NCBI GenBank assembly: GCA_958295665.1
Contig: OY282559.1
Location: forward strand, 133,961,241-134,025,240
DNA: 64,000 bases
Direction of reading: 5' to 3'
Origin: Tipula vernalis
Taxonomy: Eukaryota; Arthropoda; Insecta; Diptera; Tipulidae
The notes below the pieces were generated by a model, which did no database searches, was not told where the DNA came from, and worked only from the letters and a program-made list of their open reading frames with translations. Shown in pieces: positions 1 to 10,629 of this stretch (its first letter is position 1; each line of letters opens with the position of its first letter). The translations under genes were made by a program, and so were the position numbers.

Positions 1-14
1 ACACACACACACAC
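1..14. repeat. (AC)n microsatellite
   Basis: Seven AC dinucleotides open the window. The tract probably continues outside it. Confidence 0.8.
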
Positions 15-194
15 TCAATCAAAAACCATTCATAAAATCAAAATTAAATTATAATTATAAAAATTAAAAATCTACTTACTCTCGCACAAAAAAAAAAATC
101 CGTTACAACACCGTTGTTGAATAAACTATCCGATAGTAATTTAATAGTGTAACAAAACAATGCAAAACTTTTAACAATACAAATACATATAATA

Positions 195-388
195 ATGGTT
201 ACAAGTAATTCAATGACAAAAATGTTAAATCGTCGCAATACGGGCGCTGCGGCGAGCCATCGACCATCTAGTGGGTCATCCGGTTTTCGATTGCTCGACG
301 GAGCTGGTGAACCATGTGAAACCGTTTCAACTATTAGTCGCAATTCTATATATAAAATAAAAATCGATTCAATGTTCGATGATTCAAG
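195..388 (+). CDS. Probable host gene, first coding exon (partial)
   Basis: An ATG in the context ATAATAATGG opens 64 codons that end two bases into a codon at a strong splice donor, AAG|GTGAGT (GT at 389-390). The exon is clearly more GC-rich than its surroundings. The peptide starts MVTSNSMTKMLNRRNTG, has a Ser/Gly/Pro-rich middle, and ends SIYKIKIDSMFDDSR. It has no transposon motif, no signal peptide and no membrane segment. The 194 bases upstream are AT-rich and look like 5' untranslated sequence. I do not recognise the protein. No partner exon is visible downstream on this strand, so the intron would have to run past the window end. The opposite strand is also open here, but I treat that as a shadow. 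Confidence 0.55.
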
Positions 389-2320
389 GTGAGTACACAC
401 TATAAACTAAATAGATAAGGTCGAGGTTATTCGACTTTTTATATTCTAACAGAAACTATTACATAATAATTAAATTTCATTAATCTAACATACACAAAAA
501 AAAAAAAAAAAAATTTACTGCTTTTCAATAAATTTGGTGTACCGTTACAAGACATTCAAAAAAAAAACCATCTTTTCATGATCACTCATGATGAATGGTT
601 AAGATTTTTAATCATAAATTGCACCATCATCTGAATTTATTTTACCCCACCACAATCTTTGTTCGATCTATCTATCATCAACTGACGATGAACTTAATTT
701 CGGATTTTGGTTTGCGGTTTTTTGTAGATGTTGTGCAATCAAATTAAATAAATTAACCGTTTGAAATTAATTTTCGTGTACGCAATTAGTGATCGATTTT
801 CTTTCATCGATCGTATGACGTAAGAAACATAAAAAAAAATTCTAATCAGATACCGTAAAATAATCGGATCAAAATACCAAAAGTTTAAATTCTGAAAGAG
901 GAAAGCATTTAATTGTGAGTCGATCAAATATTTTATCAATGTCGTAAACTAATATCTTTACTTTCATGATGTTTATAGCCTCAAGAAATTTTTTCAACTT
1001 ATCGAACGCATCCGGCTTGAATGTATGCCTGAGGTTATCTACGGGTTTTGGTTGTTAGAGTTGTAAAATTGCTGTTCTTACAGATTGCTAATGCCGGTGT
1101 GCATGTGCTGCTGCAGTCGTTACATTTTCCATTAAGAAATAATAATCTCTTCCTGGGAAATGTAGAATTTGTTTGCTAGCCAATACAGTAACAAATTTTC
1201 AAAATTCAAATATGTACTTAAATGAAAGGTTTAGCAATTTTGAAAATTTTCAAGAATTTCAAGAATCAAACAAACAACAAATTTAAAAACAGAAATTTAG
1301 AAGAGACGTATACATAATTATTTCGAAAGTTTTAAAACTTTTCAGAATTTTTAGAAATTTACGAAATTACCAAATTTTAGAAATTTTAAGAATTTCAAAA
1401 TATTTAAAAATTTTAAAAATACTAAATTTGAAGAGTTTTAGAATTAATTTAAAAAAATTTAAAGAAAAATGGAAAAGCTTAAGAGTTTCATTAATTTAAT
1501 TTTAGAAATCTACTCAAGCTTCACGAATTTTAAGAATTTAGATTTTTTTTTTTTTTAGTTTAAAATTTCGCGGTATAACGTAAGAATTTGTAAAATTTGA
1601 TATTTGTCAATATAAGTTTGAATAATTTAGAACTTATGCTTAATATTCATAAGCACCTAGAAAGGCCAATAATTTCAAGAAATTATTAAGGGATACCAAG
1701 CTCATCAGAATTGCGCAAAAAGTCGCAAAGCCGCCAATTAAATAATATTTTCGCTTATTCTTTTAAGAAATTGCGGATTGCTTCAAAATACAGTAGAAAT
1801 ATTTTTTATTCAGTCAAATATTTATTTGAAAGAAACTGGATACTCAAATATTTAATTCTCCCATGAGAATATTCATGTAAAAAAGAAATGAATTTAGCTT
1901 GCGTTGAATTTCTGACAAGAGGGGAAATATTATTTAACTGGCGATTGGTATTTTTTTTGTGCAACCGGGCGTAACAATTTTCGGGATTTTAGCAATTGAA
2001 ATGTTTTTTTAACGATTACGAATTTAAATTTTTTGACCAAACAGAAGTTAAATAAGTACATAAGCAAAGGTTTCAACATTTTCAAGAATTCCATATTTTC
2101 TACTTGCAATACTGTTTTAATAATTTTAACAAATTTTAGACTTGCACATATGTTGAAAGCTTTGAAACTTTTAAGAATTTCTAAAAATTTAGGGAATATA
2201 TAGGCCGCTACCTGAGAATAAAAAGGTTCTAGCTGTTGCGAACTATGTACACCACACACCAGTATACAAATACAAAAAAACAACAATTCTAAATTTCAGC
2301 CATGTGGCAATTTTGAGCAA
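389..2320. other. AT-rich stretch without a supported gene
   Basis: If the exon at 195-388 is real, this is the start of its intron. Positions 1190-1560 are a field of degenerate AATTTYAAGAATTT-like words. A short open frame at 1930-2286 minus is low-complexity Phe/Leu/Lys sequence and is not supported as a gene. Confidence 0.5.
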
Positions 2321-2324
2321 CCAA

Positions 2325-2740
2325 AATTGTAACATTCGGTGGGTCAGACTCACACCAATGAGACGGTCTTAAAGCCAGGCATAATAGTATTTCTACGTGT
2401 ATAACAAAAATACTGGAACATTCGTAACGAAACCGCAACAAGGGCTTCGTTAACAGACATGAGAATAGTGGTCTGGTTTGGTATTGTAGCTAGCTAGAGC
2501 TCACGGTGTGGCGTGCGGTTTTCCAGACGTATTCTCATGCTTGAATAACCGCATGAAAATAAATTGAGAAGTGAAAAGGAATTGGAAACTATTTTTTGCC
2601 ACGGCCTCAGCAGCTAAGGAAATAATAAAACCAGGAGTGGTCGTCCAGGAGCGACAGCTTCAACTCGGAAGACAATCGTAACAAACTTGGGGACGACCCA
2701 CACCCGAGATAAGGTCTCAAGCCAGGCATACACTAAATTA
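2325..2740. repeat. Two diverged direct copies near a gypsy 3' end
   Basis: About 50 bp at 2337-2386 resembles 2689-2738. Both share a GGTCT(C/T)AA(A/G)GCCAGGCATA core and a nearby GACTCACAC/GACCCACAC word. The second copy lies just beyond the integrase C-terminus of the gypsy relic, so the pair could be remnants of its LTR or 3' untranslated region. Full LTR ends were not found. Confidence 0.35.
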
Positions 2741-3063
2741 ACACAAATCTTATACGCGAATATTTTTGGCATGATGCCAGTTCCTAACGGTTTCCCATTC
2801 AAATCTTTAACGCTATATGCAGTATTACCCAATTTATTAGTGATAACCGCGGGAATAAATTTAGCAGCCAATTTGACTGAGAATTTATCAGGCGCGCTAC
2901 TTTGTGCAAAAGATCTAACAAAAACGGGTTGATCAGGATAGAAATGTCGATGTTTGCTACGAAGATTGTACCGATAAGAGGATTTTTCATGTGCAATTTT
3001 CAAATATTGAATAATTTGGTCACGAATCAAATTTAACCGAATATTTTTAGACAACATATACAT
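2740..3063 (-). pseudogene. Gypsy A integrase C-terminal domain
   Basis: The peptide has YNLRSKHRHFYPDQPVFVRS, LAAKFIPAVITNKLGN and AYSVKDLNGKPLGT. This matches the C-terminal region of gypsy integrases, which includes the small SH3-like fold and follows the catalytic core. It continues the core read above it with no sign of a separate gene. Coding character fades below about 2740. Confidence 0.7.
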
Positions 3064-3872
3064 TTAGAGTCATATGTTGTCCAAACACCAAATAATGCAG
3101 CGAGTAATGAGTGACATCATGATGGACATTTTTCAATGCTGCAGTGGTTTCAGACAAATGAACATCCCATTCGTTATGACGATGTTCATCCAAATAAGCA
3201 CGTATGCTGGAGATCAACGTCCGATTAACTCGATCCGATGTGTTGCTTTGTGGTGAATAAATCGGAGTCCGAATATATCGATCGTGATATTTTTTTTAGG
3301 ATATTTTGAAATAAGTGGGATATAAATTGTTTGCCATTATCTGAAGTAATCACCACAGGCACTGAAAAGAGCAAAAAGACGTCATTCTCCAGAAATGAAC
3401 ACAATGAGGAAGCAGAAGCTTCACACTTATTCATGTTACACTGCAAACAATTTGAGATGAAAAGCTTGATTTGTTTCGCCATACCAGACCAGAAAAACTG
3501 ACGCTGAATTAATTCTATTGTTTTCTTCACACCGAAGTGAGCCGAAGTGGGAGAATAATGGGCCAGCTCAATAAGTTTTGCAGTCAAAGACAGTGGGACC
3601 ACCAACTTCCATTCAGGTAAATCAGTAGACGAATAGCGTGGAGCATATGATGGTAGAATCAAGAGTTGATTATCACAAATTTTGTAGTTATGTTCGCAAT
3701 CTTTTAACTGTTGTACTCGACTGATCTGTTGTACGTATTCGTCGTCCTGAAATGCTGAATAGTTTAGATCAATATTTAATACCTCACTATCACTTGATGC
3801 GGTGAAACTGGACACCAGGCCTTGAATAGAATTGGAAGAAGAAGGTGAAGGTAAATCATTATTGTGTGTCAA
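3064..3872 (-). pseudogene. Gypsy A integrase: zinc-binding domain and truncated core
   Basis: The first frame (3872 to about 3300) has a linker, then AHYSPTSAHFGVKKTIELI and CLQC, the HHCC zinc-binding domain of retrotransposon integrases. After the CLQC region the frame jumps directly to VPVVITSDNGKQF, which carries the second catalytic Asp. The core segment with the first catalytic Asp is therefore deleted. Near 3300 the frame shifts and coding continues to about 3064. In that part the position of the catalytic Glu, just before VNRTLISSIRAYL, reads Asp. Strand transfer would be lost. The deletion and frameshift are read directly; the family role is established knowledge. Confidence 0.8.
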
Positions 3873-3885
3873 TTCAGTAACAGGA

Positions 3886-4167
3886 TTATTTGGGGGACGT
3901 GTTCAGATCATCTGTGGCCTCAATGTAAAAACCTCTCAATAAGGCATCAGGCATGACGTTTACCGAACCTTTACGATATCCGATTTTAAATTTAAACGCT
4001 TGTAGTTTTAGGCTCGAACGGGCGAGTCTACCAGATAAGTCTTTTTGGGACATCAACCAGCGGAGCCAGCGGAGATTAGCGTGATCGGTATAGATCGTGA
4101 ACGGGTATCCCTCGATATAGGGCCGAAATTTTTGGACAATTGACCATCGAGACCACGAACTGTCCAA
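3886..4167 (-). pseudogene. Gypsy A RNase H fragment
   Basis: The peptide contains KFRPYIEGYPFTIYTDHANL, the Ty3/gypsy RNase H block that carries a catalytic Asp in YTDH. It is followed by LARSSLKLQAFKFKI and GSVNVMPDALLRG, a degraded version of the Gly-x-x-Asn-x-x-Ala-Asp-Ala-Leu-Ser-Arg block that closes the domain. Met-Pro replaces the usual Val-Ala before Asp. The N-terminal half, with the first catalytic residues, is missing or shifted at about 4168. The domain would degrade the RNA strand during reverse transcription, but this copy cannot. Confidence 0.8.
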
Positions 4168-4189
4168 TCGACATCACATTAGCAGAAAC

Positions 4190-5220
4190 AACGAGTTCGT
4201 GATCTTAATGCTCACGACACATGAAACCGACATGGCAAACGATCTAGCGAGGACGAATGACTCGAAGTCGGAACGCGCTTGGATCGCTTCCCATGAAGGT
4301 AGTTGGATAAAAATAAATTAAATTAGAAAATAAAATAAATTACTGATAGGTACGAAGATCTGCAAAGAAAATAAAAAATTGGAGAAGCTAAACCCAGAAC
4401 AAAAGAACAATGAATCTAACCACAAAGTCATCTTAGCCACATGGCGGAAATGGTAGGCCCACTCAATCGATGGACTGAGAATAGGGATCAACACTCACAA
4501 CTGTATGTAATCAAACAGCTTACGCCGGTTACAATACACATGTGGGTGTCAACCGGACAAGGGAACATTGGTGCGAGCATCCGTACAGCTCAAACAACGG
4601 AAGCGTTGGACTTTGTACGCGATGCTCACAACAAGTTTAAAAAAAATTGAAAAAGCTTGAATTTTCCTTAAAATTTCATAAAAGGACCCGTGAGTTATCT
4701 GATGTCTACCAAATAATAAGTATTACGTTTCTCAAGGCATCGGCTCGTTCATCGATATATTGGTCCCTTTTCCTGTTGGCCGCGAGACTAGAGCGATTGA
4801 CACGCTCGGATGCTCTCGATAATAATATCGACTCGAACTATAGACCGTTATCAGTAAATATTGTTTCAGGAATTTAATAAACATGAAATATTTTTCTCAA
4901 GAAATTCAACCAATTTAGTTGCAGTTGCCGGTCGCATTGCCTCTAAAATTATTATTGAAATAATTTTGGCAATGCCTGGGTGAGCAACTAAAGAAGGCTG
5001 ATGTGCTTGCTCCATCAGAGATTGTGTTTAGTTGGCTGGTACCAAAAATGTCCAAGGAGTTATGTCACTGTTATTTTCAATCGGGTCAGGCAGGTACACG
5101 TACATCTTATTTTCTTGAATCCTATAGTTGATTTTAACGCCTTTTTCTGGCTGAGAGCTGTCATTTCTACACATAGTCTTCGTCATGAAATGAGGAATAA
5201 TTTAAATCCAGAAGCGGCCC
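4190..5220. other. Stretch between two gypsy relics, no gene recognised
   Basis: Small plus-strand open frames (4441-4650, 4647-4877, 5001-5240) have no motif I recognise. Positions 4168-4300 could hold frame-shifted remains of the RNase H start from relic A. Confidence 0.4.
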
Positions 5221-5223
5221 GCT

Positions 5224-5490
5224 TTATACGAGGTCTATAGCATTCACGTCAACGCGAGAAAGGGCGTCAGATACAACATTGTCAATACCTTTGCAATACA
5301 CGATTTTAAAGTTATAGCTTTGAACCTTAAGGGCCCATCGAGCTAGTTGATCATTCAACTCTTTTTGATTCATGCGCCATTTCAAGCTATTGTCGAAACC
5401 TTTTAACATATTTTGGTGGTGGAATAATTACGTTGAGATTTCGACATTCTTTTGCTATAAGAAATAAAATATTGTTGGCCGGTATGGATT
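5224..5490 (-). pseudogene. Gypsy B RNase H with internal deletion
   Basis: A frame near 5410-5490 reads FISYSKRMSKSQRNYSTT, which precedes the second catalytic residue in gypsy RNase H. It then drops into KWRMNQKELNDQLARWALKV and GIDNVVSDALSRVDV. The segment with the TDH motif is gone, so about 30 residues are deleted. ALSR at the end is the normal close of the domain. No integrase follows below 5224. Confidence 0.75.
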
Positions 5491-5510
5491 GACCGGTAAA
5501 GGTACAGAGG

Positions 5511-6080
5511 TTAATGACGCTTTAAGGTTATCAAAAGCTGTTTACGCTTTCTCATTCCAACATTCCAAACTATCTTGGTAATTTTCCCGAGAAGATGTGT
5601 AATAGGAAATGATATTAGGGAGTAACTTCGAATAAACTGACGTAACCAACCAGTCATTCCCAGCAAACGTCTAATCTGCTGTGTTGTTTTTGGTATAGGG
5701 TACTCAGCTATTCCTTGAATCGGTTCAGGGTCCACTTTAAGGCATTCGTCACCAATCACATACCCAAGTTAATGCGTTTTTTTAACATAAACCTGCTTTA
5801 TCTACATTTCTGGTCAGATTAGCTTTGGAAAGGAATCTTCTCAGTTGTAGATTCTCCTCAAATGTCGCCGAAATGACCAGAAGATCGTCTAAATACAAGA
5901 ACCAGCTGTCATGCAACTGATGATGTATAATCTTATCCACTAGTCGACACATCGCCTCGTTTCCGTTGCGCAACCCCCATGACATGACAAAATGGTAAAG
6001 TGGAAGTGGTTCTGATTTATCTCGTTTGATCAAGCCGATTGAGCAGACCGCGTCAGAGTATACCTTTCTAGGAAATTTTG
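5511..6080 (-). pseudogene. Gypsy B reverse transcriptase, C-terminal half
   Basis: The peptide FVMSWGLRNGNEAMCRLVDK is a degraded form of the PFGLxNAPxxFQRLMD block. It leads into SWFLYLDDLLVISATFEENL, whose YLDD is the polymerase active site. A frameshift or stop near 5770 separates this from the next frame. That frame carries VDPEPIQGIAEYPIPKTTQQ and IRRLLGMTGWLRQFI, the standard region linking reverse transcriptase to RNase H in gypsy elements. The fingers domain upstream is replaced by unrelated sequence, so the enzyme is truncated. Confidence 0.8.
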
Positions 6081-6419
6081 GCTCAAAAATGACCTGAAAA
6101 TTTGCACTTACCCCACTAGAAGTGGAAAGGGAGGATGGAAGAAAGATGTTGTGTTTCTTTAAAAAATCTTCAGCCCCTCTAGATTTCTTTATTTTGTTTC
6201 TTAAGTTAAAATTGCTACAGGTACGATCTGTTTTATTACGACCGGCACGGATCAAGGAAGTAAATAAGAAATGGGCCTTAACCGTTCATTGGGGGTTGGG
6301 GTGGGGTTGGTATTCTCAATAATTTGTATAGCTCGGCATCGGTGTTCGTAGCGGCCTCCTTCGTGTCCTGTCTGAGTTTGTACATTTTTAGTTCGAAATT
6401 CAGACTCCCAGATTTCCTG

Positions 6420-6750
6420 GATTACGTGCACCACTGCCATAACAAAATGAACAAGTTGCTTACAATTTCAACATGTCAGTTTGAAATTTTTATTAGGTTG
6501 TACCGAAAAGGAAGGGGCAAACAAAATATGTTTACCGTGTTGAGTAAATAGGAAAGGAATCATCCTCCGTGAAAGCGTTTGTCACCTCAATTTCGTTTAC
6601 CAGTCGTTTAGACATATATAATTCAGGAACATGGCTCATACGTAACCAATCATCTTCAACTAAAACGGAATAATCTATAAAATCTGCCATATCGGAATAT
6701 CGCTGTCCTGCAAATTTATCCTGAAGGCCCGATCGCATATTTCCCATCAA
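6420..6750 (-). pseudogene. Gypsy B gag remnant with decayed zinc knuckle
   Basis: MRSGLQDKFAGQRYSDMADF and DYSVLVEDDWLRM read like the C-terminal half of an insect gypsy gag. About 60 bases further on, the translation C*NCKQLVHF looks like a CCHC knuckle broken by a stop codon and missing its last Cys in frame. Gag would form the capsid, and the knuckle would bind RNA. The knuckle assignment is tentative. Confidence 0.55.
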
Positions 6751-6960
6751 AAGATTTATATTATCTTGCTCGGATAAAGGTTTTCTAAGGTTAAATCCCT
6801 TGTTTTGAATAACATCACAAAAGTCAAGAAAAGGCTCTTCGTCGTAAACGAAACCTACGCATAATGTTGATACTTAAATTTTGCCAGACATAGTATCGTT
6901 GGACTGTTGTTAATTCTAGTACCAATTAAGGGCTCTGTCTTTCAATAAAATCAAGAATTT

Positions 6961-9200
6961 TTTAGATAATCTATCGTAAATTCGTAAGACAATTCATTTT
7001 CGAGTGCCATATTCTCCACTCTATACAATAAGTTCTCTATCGGTATCTTTGTCTCTGTAATTGTCCTGATTCGGTTTTAACGTTATCATTAGAAAATTTA
7101 GAAAAAAGTTGGAAAGCTTTTCGGAAAGATATTTCTTCAAACTGACAATCGTTTGTAAATAGTTTGCTAATATTGCGGTAACTGATCTTAAATGAGAAAT
7201 CCGTACTAAACGTCCCCTCTCGCATGCCACAACAATGTTTATAAATATGAAATAAAATTGGTCGTTATGTTCACTGAATTTTCGGTATGTCTTTGAATTG
7301 CGTCTTCCAGTTTTAGCTGATGTATGGAAATCCGTAGGAGTTAATATTTTATTAGAATGTTCTTATGTTATTACTGTTTGCAGACTAGACAGTCTTCCCC
7401 CGAAAATAAATAATATTTTAATATTTTATGAATCTCTAAAAAAAATTCGTTTAAAGCGTCCTTTCGAATAAAACGCCTAGGCGTTCTAACTGAAATTTTC
7501 AAAGTTTAGCTTCCAAATATATTTTGATCAAAATAATCAGAATTGTTAAAATTGACGTGACCGCCGAATAAGATACGAATATAAATGTAAAGAATTGAAG
7601 GAAACTCTCTCGTTTCTAATCCACCTAAGGCTTTTGATAAAAAGGACGAATGGAAGGGTTTGTACGTCGCTAGGTCAGGATTGGTCAGCAGCTTTTGCTT
7701 TTGGTAACTTGTAGTTTTAAAAATAAATCTTTTTTAAATTTAGAAAAAAATGTTGTCCAGGTTCGCACCCCATTAAAAAAATTAAATAATTTTTACCTTA
7801 TTTTGGTAGGAAATAATTGGTTCAGGATTGGAGCCACACAGCCATGGGTTTTTTTTTCATAACCACGTTCAGGATTGGAGCCACACAGCCATGGGTTTTT
7901 TTTTTTTTTTTTCATAACCAAAGATTTGAAGAAAAGATCCAAAAAAAAGTTAAAACCTTTTTAGAAAATAATCATATTTGAATACGCATTGTACATTCAT
8001 AAACGCAAATTCTAATTGGATTGCCCATATACATTCCTAAACACAATGTTTCGATAGATGGGGTACTAAAAACTTAGATGGGGTACTAAAAAGTCGGAGC
8101 TCTGTTCTTGTGGGGCTATTTATAAATTCGATTCGAACGTATTCAAATCTTCGAATTATTGGATTCTTATTTGAATTGAATCGGAATCGTCCGTTTCTTC
8201 ATTTAAATCAAGTACGAATCTTAAACATTCGAATCCGTATCGTATTCAGGGATTAAAAAAAAATTCGATTTCGCATTTATATGCGATATTGGATTTCGTA
8301 ATTATAAAACGATATTTTCGAAAAAATGTGCGTAGCGGATTTCTGGGAAATTAAAATATACAAATATGAGACTACTCAATAGCAGGTGGATATCGCCTTT
8401 GCAAAATAATTATATCAATTTCTTATAAGAAATGCGATATGCGATAATCGTCTTTCTTAAGACACACACACATTCGAAGAAATTCGCAAAAAATGCGAAA
8501 TGCAATCCATTTCATAATAGAGCCCCAGCAATAGTCCCTTTGGGATACTGCTCCAGCTTTTTAGATTTAAACAGCGTACAGATTTGGAAACGGGGTTATT
8601 ATTTAACACTTTGGTTGGTTGTTGTGCCTTCACTGTTTTCAAAAAATCAGTGGGTGTTTGTTCAAGAAATTTGTCATTTTCCAAATTATAAATTATGTGA
8701 AATGTAACGTCTAGGGCGCTACATTTAAATAAAACGTCCTAGTATCGCATACTATTCGTTTAAAACACCTAGGCGTTATTTACGGTGGAAGACAGTACCT
8801 AAATTTTCTGTTGAATATTTCGAATGTGGTATTCAATCGCCAATTCTAAGAATTCTACTGAGACCGGCACAATTAAAGAATAAGTGAATTAACACAAAAG
8901 GGAGTAACGTAAGTTAAATAAAAACGAAAGGTTTATCACACTAAAATCTTAATTTATTTATTTATTTAAGTAAAGAAATCGATTTTGTCATTAACATTTA
9001 TGATTTCATAAAAAAATATAATCATCAATTGTTAAAATTGAAAATTAATAAAACAAAAAGAAATTTAGAAAATAATAAAATTAAGTCAAAAGTAGAAATG
9101 GTGTTCTTCACAGTTGAATGTTTTCCAGTTTCTAAAGCCAAACATAGAGTATGCTTTAGCAATACAGATATCGATCTGCTTGTTAAAACTAACGTTTTCG
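6961..9200. other. Gene-less AT-rich stretch with small repeats
   Basis: No supported coding region. It holds a 47-bp tandem duplication (7821-7914), an 18-bp motif repeated at a 20-bp spacing (8055-8092), and a palindromic word ACGCCTAGGCGT at about 7471 that recurs one base diverged at about 8764. The last pair could mark the edges of an unidentified insertion of about 1.3 kb. Confidence 0.4.
7821..7914. repeat. 47-bp tandem duplication
   Basis: TTCAGGATTGGAGCCACACA begins at 7821 and again at 7868. The following poly-T run and TCATAACCA are also repeated. The copies differ mainly in poly-T length, which points to a recent event. Confidence 0.9.
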
Positions 9201-9218
9201 ACGAAGGTGACTCCTAGA

Positions 9219-10250
9219 TCAGTAATCTCTTGTACCTCTTTGAACTACAATATTATTGATGTTGTATGACGTTATTATCGGATTCCTTTTTCGATGAAAA
9301 GACATAATTTTGCACTTCTTGATGTTTAGGTCGCACCACGCAATAAGTCTATTGAGGTCATCTTGCAGTTTGTCAGCAACACAAACTTGTTCAATTGTAC
9401 GATACATTTTTACGTCATCAGCAAATATGAGAAGATTGGAATCCGTTCAACGGATACAATAAAAATCCAGGGTCCAATATGTGATCCTTTAAGGAACACC
9501 CGATGTCACTTTGATAACGCTGGATTTTTTATTGGCAATTATTACATATTGTAGACGGTTTGTTATGTATGACTTGAACCAATGACCTATAGAATCAAAT
9601 GCCTTACTGAAAACCGTATAAGCTACGTCTTTTTGATAATGTTTTTCTATCTCCCTTATTACTGGTGAATTAAACCAGGTTAGCAGATGTAGACCTACCA
9701 GACATAAACCCATGCTGGTATTTTAGAGATTTTCCATTTTTCGGGATACATAGCAGTGATTAAGGAATGATTGACCAGTTTGCACAACGGATGTACCAAA
9801 TTACTCGCAAATGTTTTTAATATAGTTGAGGGTATATCATCCAGCCGACATTCGTCTCAGAACTCGTCTTCATCAGATATGACTGGAGGAGTGATTATAC
9901 TAGGAGCGATATAATTAGTACTGGCGGTTGGCAAACATGTCCACTATCTTTTTGGCGTTTGAGGTACTGATATTGTTAAAAATCATATTGACAGGGTACT
10001 CCTCGATTTCACTATTAGACTTAAAATATTTCCAAAACTGTTTTGGATTTGTTCTAATTTTTTCTTGGTTGCCAGCCAAATAAGACTTGTACTTAAATTT
10101 GAAATGGACATCAAATTCCTCGCTGTGTTGTAAAAAGTTCAGCTTGTCTGTTTCCAAACTTGATTTCATTATTTTAGCATAGGCCTTACATTCACGGTTT
10201 TTTAGATTTATAAGCCGGTCATCGAGCCATGGGGACTGAGTACTTGGTTA
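9219..10250 (-). mobile_element. LINE fragment (Jockey/CR1-like), reverse transcriptase region
   Basis: Three minus-strand pieces fall in family order. At 9915-10169, KSYLAGNQEKIRTNPKQFWK is the link between endonuclease and reverse transcriptase in CR1/Jockey-type LINEs. At 9489-9713, KAFDSIGHWFKSYITNRLQY leads to a GVP block. At 9219-9470, IFADDVKMYRTIEQ contains the FADD active site and is followed by LQDDLNRLIAWCDLN and KKCKIMSFHRKRN. Each piece is separated by frameshifts or small deletions. The endonuclease, ORF1 and C-terminus were not found. Confidence 0.8.
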
Positions 10251-10486
10251 TTTGTTGGAAATAGGCATATGGAGTTCAAAGCCTTGCAACAATTTGTTTA
10301 AGAGCCATTTTGTTGCTTCCCTTAGTCCCTTAGTACTTAGGCCCCATTCTGTTACGAACCACGCCACACAACTGTCACTTAGCCTAGGAAATGTACTGCA
10401 GTGGTAGTCCTTTCAAAGGAAATTTTCTTGTTGCGAACAACGCTATATGCCTCACACTGGTGCGTGGTTTGTTTATAATTTTGGTT

Positions 10487-10520
10487 GAGCCCCACGTTGG
10501 GCGCCGTTATGTTACGAACT
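10487..10520 (-). other. LTR edge with tRNA-Lys-type primer binding site
   Basis: Positions 10487-10505 read GAGCCCCACGTTGGGCGCC. From memory this is the 3' end of animal tRNA-Lys(CUU), less its final A. On the minus strand this is the orientation of a retrotransposon primer binding site. Four to five bases beyond it, at 10508, begins TGTTACGAAC, whose complement GTTCGTAACA ends like an LTR. A related TGTTACGAACCACGCCACAC word lies at 10347. I infer a gypsy-type 5' LTR boundary (Osvaldo/Ulysses-type elements use tRNA-Lys), with no matching coding region nearby. Confidence 0.5.
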
Positions 10521-10629
10521 ACACCAAACAACAGTGTGGATATTTAACTGACATTTTGGTAGGAAAGTTTTATGTTTTATTTGTCAGATTAGATTTTACA
10601 TTCCAAATAAATTGTAGAGCGTAAAACAA

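Larger units (their letters stand above)
2600..4167 (-). mobile_element. Ty3/gypsy retrotransposon relic A
   Basis: Read on the minus strand from 4167 down to about 2740, the order is RNase H, integrase zinc-binding domain, part of the integrase core, then integrase C-terminus. This is the canonical Ty3/gypsy pol order. Gag, protease and most of the reverse transcriptase are missing upstream. Frameshifts and an internal deletion in the integrase make it non-functional. The clade within Ty3/gypsy cannot be fixed by eye. Confidence 0.8.
5224..6960 (-). mobile_element. Ty3/gypsy retrotransposon relic B
   Basis: On the minus strand from about 6750 down: a gag-like peptide, a decayed zinc knuckle near 6470, a reverse transcriptase palm, the connection segment, and an internally deleted RNase H. 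The order is canonical gag-pol. It differs in sequence from relic A (RNase H ends in ALSRVDVNAIDL here), so it is a separate insertion. The protease was not recognised, and no LTRs were found. Confidence 0.75.

Noticed and set aside
7021..7230. Two overlapping minus frames near gypsy B gag
   Set aside because: No recognisable gag block; they overlap each other in different frames.
8052..8095. 18-bp repeat TAGATGGGGTACTAAAAA as a regulatory site
   Set aside because: Only two copies at a 20-bp spacing with no neighbouring gene; more likely a local slippage duplication.
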